Shown: positions 59,681 through 64,000 of the stretch, piece after piece
Layout of the letters: every line of letters starts with the position of its first letter
Numbering within the stretch: the first letter of the stretch is position 1
DNA from: Paracoccaceae bacterium
GTDB taxonomy: Bacteria > Pseudomonadota > Alphaproteobacteria > Rhodobacterales > Rhodobacteraceae
Assembly (NCBI GenBank): GCA_027489355.1
Contig: JAIXZY010000039.1
Span: 62,001 to 126,000 of the forward strand
Length of the DNA stretch: 64,000 nucleotides
Direction of reading: 5' to 3'
Translations under genes and position numbers: made by a program
The notes under the pieces: model-generated
Seen by the model: only the letters and a program-made list of their open reading frames with translations
Told to the model about the DNA's origin: nothing
Database searches by the model: none

Positions 59681-61303
59681 ATGACCCGCGACCGCCTCTT
59701 CCTTTTCGACACCACCCTGCGCGACGGCCAGCAGACCCAGGGCGTCCAGTTCTCCACGCCCGAGAAGCAGCAGATTGCCCGCGCCCTCGACGCGCTCGGG
59801 GTCGACTACATCGAGGGCGGCTGGCCCGGGGCGAACCCGACGGATTCCGACTTCTTCGCGGCCCCCCCGGCCACCCGAGCCACCCTCACCGCCTTCGGGA
59901 TGACCCGCCGCGTGGGCCGGTCGGCCGAGAACGACGACGTCCTTGCGGCCGTGCTGAACGCAGGCACTCCGGCCGTCTGCCTCGTCGGCAAGACCCACGA
60001 TTTCCACGTCACCACCGCCCTCGGCGTGACGCTGGACGAGAACCTTCAGGCGATCGCAAGCTCGATCCGCCATCTGGTCAGCAAAGGCCGCGAAGCCCTG
60101 TTTGACGCGGAACACTTCTTCGACGGCTACCGCGCCAACCCCGGCTATGCCCTGTCCTGCCTGAGAGCGGCACTCGAGGTCGGTGCCCGCTGGATCGTCC
60201 TTTGCGATACCAACGGCGGGACGCTCCCTGCCGAGGTTGGCCGCGTGACGGCCGAGGTGATCGCGGCGGGTATCCCCGGCGATCGGCTGGGCATCCATTG
60301 CCACGACGACACCGGGAACGCGGTGGCGAACTCGCTGGCGGCGGTGGAGGCCGGGGCGCGGCAGATTCAGGGAACGCTGAACGGTCTGGGGGAGCGTTGC
60401 GGGAATGCGAACCTGACGACGCTGATCCCGACGCTGCTTCTGAAGCAGCCCTACGCCAGCCGGTTCGAGACAGGGGTCAGCCGCGAGGCCCTGGCGGGCC
60501 TTCTGAAGACGTCGCGGATGCTGGACGACGTCCTGAACCGCGTCCCCCTGCGGTCGGCGCCGTATGTCGGGGCCTCGGCCTTTGCCCACAAGGCGGGGCT
60601 CCATGCGAGCGCCATCCTCAAGGATCCGACGACCTACGAACACATCGACCCCGCCCTGGTTGGCAACGAGCGGGTGATTCCGATGTCGAACCAGGCGGGC
60701 CTGTCGAACCTGCGCGCGCGGCTGGCGGCGGCGGGGATTGAGGTCGACCCGAAGGATTCCCGGCTGGGCCGGATCATCGAGGTGACCAAGGAGCGCGAGG
60801 ATCAGGGTTATGCCTATGACGGCGCGCAGGCCAGCTTCGAGCTGGTCGCACGGCGGGAATTGGGGCTTTGCCCGGAGTTCTTCGAGGTCAAGCGCTACCG
60901 GGTGACGGTGGAGCGGCGGAAGAACAAGTACGACCGGATGATCTCGCTTTCCGAAGCCGTTGTCGTGGTCAAGATCGGCGATCAGAAGATGATGTCGGTT
61001 TCGGACAGCATGGACGAGGCGGGGTCGGACCGTGGGCCGGTGAACGCTCTGGCGAAGGCCTTGGGCAAGGATCTGGGGCCGTACCAGGCCTGCATCGACG
61101 ACATGAAGCTTGTCGATTTCAAGGTGCGGATCACCAATGGCGGGACCGAGGCGGTGACGCGGGTCATCATCGACAGCGAGGACGGGCAGGGTCGCCGCTG
61201 GTCGACGGTGGGGGTCAGCGCGAACATCGTGGACGCAAGTTTCGAGGCGCTGCTCGATGCGATCCAGTGGAAGCTGATCCGCGACTTCGGGGCGCCGACG
61301 TGA
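59681..61303 (+). CDS. cimA: Citramalate synthase
   Basis: A 540-residue HMGL/LeuA-like enzyme that condenses pyruvate and acetyl-CoA to citramalate, opening a threonine-independent route to isoleucine. The N-terminus FLFDTTLRDGQQTQGVQFS with the catalytic Arg-Asp and the HCHDDTGNAVANSLAAVEAGA block with metal-binding histidines are clear. The C-terminal LeuA allosteric dimer domain is present (residues about 380-530). CimA fits better than isopropylmalate synthase because of length and the TLRDGQQT signature. The next gene starts within its stop. Confidence 0.92.
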   Translation: MTRDRLFLFDTTLRDGQQTQGVQFSTPEKQQIARALDALGVDYIEGGWPGANPTDSDFFAAPPATRATLTAFGMTRRVGRSAENDDVLAAVLNAGTPAVCLVGKTHDFHVTTALGVTLDENLQAIASSIRHLVSKGREALFDAEHFFDGYRANPGYALSCLRAALEVGARWIVLCDTNGGTLPAEVGRVTAEVIAAGIPGDRLGIHCHDDTGNAVANSLAAVEAGARQIQGTLNGLGERCGNANLTTLIPTLLLKQPYASRFETGVSREALAGLLKTSRMLDDVLNRVPLRSAPYVGASAFAHKAGLHASAILKDPTTYEHIDPALVGNERVIPMSNQAGLSNLRARLAAAGIEVDPKDSRLGRIIEVTKEREDQGYAYDGAQASFELVARRELGLCPEFFEVKRYRVTVERRKNKYDRMISLSEAVVVVKIGDQKMMSVSDSMDEAGSDRGPVNALAKALGKDLGPYQACIDDMKLVDFKVRITNGGTEAVTRVIIDSEDGQGRRWSTVGVSANIVDASFEALLDAIQWKLIRDFGAPT

Positions 61304-62052
61304 CCGTTTCCGCCTGCGCCGAGCTGGTCGAACGGGGCGACCCGGACCGGTTCCGCGCGGTCATGGCGGCCCCTGTCGAGGCAAGGGCGCAGCTTTTCCC
61401 CTTGTACGCCTTCAACCTGGAGGTCGCGCGGGCGCCCTGGGTCACGCAGGAGCCGCTGATCGCCGAGATGCGTCTGCAATGGTGGCGCGACGTGGTGGAA
61501 AATGCGGCATCCGGGGCGGCCAGGGCGCATGAGGTGGCGGGACCGCTGCACGAGCTGATCCGGGATTTCGGGCTGCCGGTCGCGGTCTTGGACCGCCTCA
61601 TCGCCGCGCGCCGGTGGGACATTCACTGCGAGCCGCATGAGGGGATCGACGGGCTTGCGGCCTATCTCGAGGACACCGGCGCGGGGTTGATGTGGCTTGC
61701 GGCACGGGCGCTGGGGGCGCCGGAGGCGGCGGAGGGGCCGGTCCGCGCCTATGGCTGGGCCGCGGCCGCGGCGATGTATATACGCGCGGTGCCCGAGCTG
61801 GAGGCGCGGGGGCGGCAGCCTTTGCCAGCGGGGTTTGGGGTGCAGGGGCTGGCGCAACGGGGGCTCGAGAAGCTGGCCGAAGCGCGGCGTGCGCGGAAGG
61901 TGGTGCCGAAGGAGGTTGCCCCGGCCCTCCTGGCAGGCTGGCAGGCGGAAAGGCTTTTGTGGCAGGCGGTTGCGGGACGATCCTCGCCTGAATTGTCCGA
62001 GGCACGGAAGCGGTGGGCGCTGTTGTGGCAGGCGCTCACGGGGCGCTGGTAG
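61300..62052 (+). CDS. Squalene/phytoene synthase-like protein (NDUFAF6-type)
   Basis: A 250-residue protein with a GTG start that overlaps the cimA stop (GTGA). The N-terminal ELVERGDPDRFRAVMAAPVEARAQLFPLYAFNLEVARAPW and MRLQWWRDVVE match the trans-isoprenyl synthase-like fold; the aspartate-rich motifs of real squalene synthases are not evident. The closest group is NDUFAF6-like assembly factors for respiratory complex I, which lack synthase activity. No carotenoid genes lie near. The function is inferred from family. Confidence 0.75.
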   Translation: MTVSACAELVERGDPDRFRAVMAAPVEARAQLFPLYAFNLEVARAPWVTQEPLIAEMRLQWWRDVVENAASGAARAHEVAGPLHELIRDFGLPVAVLDRLIAARRWDIHCEPHEGIDGLAAYLEDTGAGLMWLAARALGAPEAAEGPVRAYGWAAAAAMYIRAVPELEARGRQPLPAGFGVQGLAQRGLEKLAEARRARKVVPKEVAPALLAGWQAERLLWQAVAGRSSPELSEARKRWALLWQALTGRW

Positions 62053-62055
62053 GGC

Positions 62056-62075
62056 CGGAGTTTTCGAAAACTCCG
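62056..62075. terminator. 20-base perfect palindrome between convergent genes
   Basis: CGGAGTTTTCGAAAACTCCG is a perfect palindrome between the stop of the NDUFAF6-like gene and the stop of the MFS gene. The GAGTTTTC/GAAAACTC arms equal those at 15528-15546. A bidirectional terminator is a reasonable guess. Confidence 0.6.
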
Positions 62076-62100
62076 ACCGATTTCTTCGGTGAATTCGGAT

Positions 62101-63306
62101 TCAGGCGCGGCGTGCCTCGGGGCGCAGCCAGAGCCAGATCAGCGCGCCGCCGGCGAGGACCAGGAAGGGCAGCATGGCGAGATTGACCATTTGCCATCCG
62201 GCCTGGACCGAGCCGCCCGAGCAGTTCATCAGCCCGCCCGAGGAGAAGCTGGCCATCGTCACGCCTCCGAACACCACGAGGTCGTTCAGGCCCTGAAGGC
62301 GGCCGCGTTCCTCGGGGCGTTGCGCGCTGGTCAGCATGGTGGTCGCCCCGATGAACCCGAAGTTCCAGCCGAGGCCGAGAAGCATCAGCGCGATGAAGAA
62401 GTTTTCCAGCTGCACACCCGCCATCGCCACCGCCCCGGCGGCGGCGAGGATGGTCAGACCGAGGGCGATGATGCGCTCGGTCCCGAAGCGGGCGATCAGG
62501 TGGCCGGTGAAGAACGAGGGCGCATACATCGCAAGGACATGCGCGGTCACGATGTCGGCGGCGTTGCCCTTGGTGAAGCCGCAGCCGACGACGGCCAGCG
62601 GCGATGACGTCATCACCAGGTTCATCAGCGCGTAGGACACCGTGGCGCAGATCATCGCGACAAGGATTGTCGGGGTGCGGATCAGCTCGCCCCGGCTGCG
62701 GCCGAGAGGGCTGCCCTCGGCGGGAGGCTTCGGCTTGGGGATGTCGAGGGCGAAGAAGAGGACGGAGCCCGCAAGGTTCAGCACGATCACCGTCAGGTAG
62801 GAGCCGAGGAAAGGCACCGCCATCTCGTCCGCGGTGAATTTCACCAGCTGCGGGCCGACGACGGCGGACAAGAGACCCCCGGCCATGACCCAGCTGATCG
62901 CCTTGGGCCGGAAGGATTCGGATGCGGTATCGACGGCGGCGAATCGGTAAAAACCGTTTGCGGACATGTAGATGCCAGAGATGACCGCCCCAATGCAGAA
63001 GACGAGGAAGCTGCCGATCGACAGGCCCCAGGCGCCGATTGCGGCACCGGTGGCGCCTCCGGCCGCGCCAAAGAAGAAGCCCACGCGACGGCCGAACCGC
63101 TGCATGAGCATGGAAAGCGGCGTCGCCGTGAGCATCGAGCCGATGACCATCATGGTGATCGGCAGGGTGGCCCAGCAGACGTTCGGAGCAAGAGAGGACC
63201 CGGCGAGTCCGGCAATGGTGAAGATCATCGGCAGTTGCGCGCCAAGGACGGCCTGGGCTGCGACAAGGACGAGGACGTTGCGGCGGGCGGTGGAGTCGGA
63301 GGTCAT
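62101..63306 (-). CDS. MFS transporter
   Basis: A 401-residue major facilitator transporter with about twelve hydrophobic segments, for example LVAAQAVLGAQLPMIFTIAGL and MLMQRFGRRVGFFFGAAGGATGAAIG, the latter with the loop 2/3 R-F-G-R-R motif. The start MTSDSTARRNVLVL is preferred to an upstream basic reading. The substrate is unknown; the sequence resembles the drug/sugar export groups. It is convergent with the NDUFAF6-like gene and divergent from the glycosylase. Confidence 0.85.
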   Translation of the reverse strand: MTSDSTARRNVLVLVAAQAVLGAQLPMIFTIAGLAGSSLAPNVCWATLPITMMVIGSMLTATPLSMLMQRFGRRVGFFFGAAGGATGAAIGAWGLSIGSFLVFCIGAVISGIYMSANGFYRFAAVDTASESFRPKAISWVMAGGLLSAVVGPQLVKFTADEMAVPFLGSYLTVIVLNLAGSVLFFALDIPKPKPPAEGSPLGRSRGELIRTPTILVAMICATVSYALMNLVMTSSPLAVVGCGFTKGNAADIVTAHVLAMYAPSFFTGHLIARFGTERIIALGLTILAAAGAVAMAGVQLENFFIALMLLGLGWNFGFIGATTMLTSAQRPEERGRLQGLNDLVVFGGVTMASFSSGGLMNCSGGSVQAGWQMVNLAMLPFLVLAGGALIWLWLRPEARRA

Positions 63307-63390
63307 GCGGTATCGGTAGAACCGCCGATACCGGGGGGCAAGCGGAAAGCGCGGTTGCCTTGGGCGGGGAGATTTGCGCAAGGATGTGGC

Positions 63391-64000
63391 ATGGTTGGAC
63401 GGATCATCACTTCGCTGGACTGCGTGGCCGAGGGAGCGGACTGGCTTGGCCGCAAGGAGCCGCGCTTTGCCGAGGCGCTGCCCCTGTGCGGGCCGCTTCC
63501 CTTGCGACGGGAAGAGGACGGATTCGCCGCCTTGCTGCGGGCGATCGTGGGGCAGCAGGTCTCGGTTGCCTCGGCGCGGGCGATCTGGGGGCGGCTGGAA
63601 GTTATGGGGCTGACCGAGGCGGCGGCGATGGCGGCGGCGTCGGACGAGGACCTGCGGGCGGCCGGCCTGTCGCGGCAGAAGGCGCGGTACGGTCGGGCGC
63701 TTGCGCAGGCGGGCATCGATTTCAACGCATTGCGGGCCGTTCCTGATGCGGATGTCGTGCGGACCCTGGTTGCGGTGCCGGGGATCGGCGTCTGGACAGC
63801 CGAAATCTACGCGATGTTCGCGCTGGGGCGTGCGGATGTGTTTGCGCCGGGTGATCTGGCCTTGCAGGAAGCGGCGCGGATCCTCTTCGGGCTGGAGGCG
63901 CGCCCTTCGGAGAAGACTCTGCGGGCGATGGCCGAGGACTGGTCGCCCTGGAGGTCGGTTGCGGCGCGGATCCTCTGGGCCTACTACCGGGTGGCGAAGG
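63391..64000 (+). CDS. DNA-3-methyladenine glycosylase II-type HhH-GPD protein (partial, cut by the window edge)
   Basis: The frame starts MVGRIITSLDCVAEGADWLGRKEP and is open to the end of the window (about 203 codons). LLRAIVGQQVSVASARAIWGRL and VAVPGIGVWTAEIYAMFALG show a helix-hairpin-helix with the GIGxWTA signature, and FAPGDLALQEAARILFG contains the probable catalytic Asp of the HhH-GPD family. It resembles AlkA-type alkyladenine glycosylases. The 3' end is missing here. Confidence 0.85.
   Translation, partial: MVGRIITSLDCVAEGADWLGRKEPRFAEALPLCGPLPLRREEDGFAALLRAIVGQQVSVASARAIWGRLEVMGLTEAAAMAAASDEDLRAAGLSRQKARYGRALAQAGIDFNALRAVPDADVVRTLVAVPGIGVWTAEIYAMFALGRADVFAPGDLALQEAARILFGLEARPSEKTLRAMAEDWSPWRSVAARILWAYYRVAK

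Noticed and set aside
61300-62052. Carotenoid or hopanoid biosynthesis by the squalene/phytoene synthase-like gene
   Set aside because: The aspartate-rich catalytic motifs are not evident, and no other crt or hpn genes are near; the NDUFAF6-type assembly role fits better.

Overview
The window is a GC-rich, gene-dense stretch of an alphaproteobacterial chromosome, most likely Rhodobacteraceae (order Rhodobacterales). This rests on gene content and local order (prfA-prmC-DUF4167, yicC-gmk-gamma carbonic anhydrase, a GlxA-type regulator divergent from a class II DAHP synthase, RTX/Hint secreted proteins, cimA) and on the GC-rich codon usage. The call is inference from the sequence; no search was run. 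I see no CRISPR array, no transposase or integrase, and one tRNA.

Layout. 1-5.1 kb: xthA, a hypothetical protein, erpA, a dGTPase, dsbB and a zinc metallopeptidase. 5.1-8.9 kb: tRNA-Leu(CAA), a 477-base gap, a stand-alone Hint protein and a large RTX-Hint secreted protein. 8.9-19.0 kb: a MocA-like nucleotidyltransferase, then a minus-strand run with two tandem substrate-binding proteins, LivG, LivF, a small exported protein, LivH, LivM and a dimethylglycine/sarcosine dehydrogenase-like enzyme. 19.2-27.8 kb: sugar dehydrogenase, DUF805 protein, GlxA-type regulator, aroG, PAS protein, yicC-gmk-gamma-CA, a receiver-like small protein and a PhoR-like histidine kinase without membrane segments.

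27.8-30.0 kb is the clearest foreign segment: one AT-richer 598-codon gene with an Apea-like HEPN domain (R506-x4-H511) sits alone after the phoR-like gene. It is a candidate single-gene defence or RNase system. 30-46 kb: nucleoside hydrolase, Asp-box repeat protein, trypsin-like protease, Fe(III)-binding protein, MazG, an outer-membrane protein, M20 amidohydrolase, class III aminotransferase with agmatinase (a possible polyamine route), prfA-prmC, DUF4167 and kdgK. 45.6-64 kb: sigma/anti-sigma/fasciclin operon, ASKHA [2Fe-2S] protein, methyltransferase, CoA-transferase, ABC-F ATPase, a second outer-membrane protein, TPM protein, PLP decarboxylase, cysS, cimA, an NDUFAF6-like protein, an MFS transporter and a truncated AlkA-type glycosylase.

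Non-coding signals of most interest are: a 14-codon Cys-rich leader peptide (Cys-Ile-Cys-Cys) upstream of cysS with switchable downstream stems; a dispersed intergenic element built on the palindrome TGTCCACCGTGGACA (three long copies and one core copy); a shared TTTGATCAAA palindrome upstream of the M20 and aminotransferase genes; and hairpin repeats between livG and livF that share their arms with a terminator-like palindrome near 62 kb.
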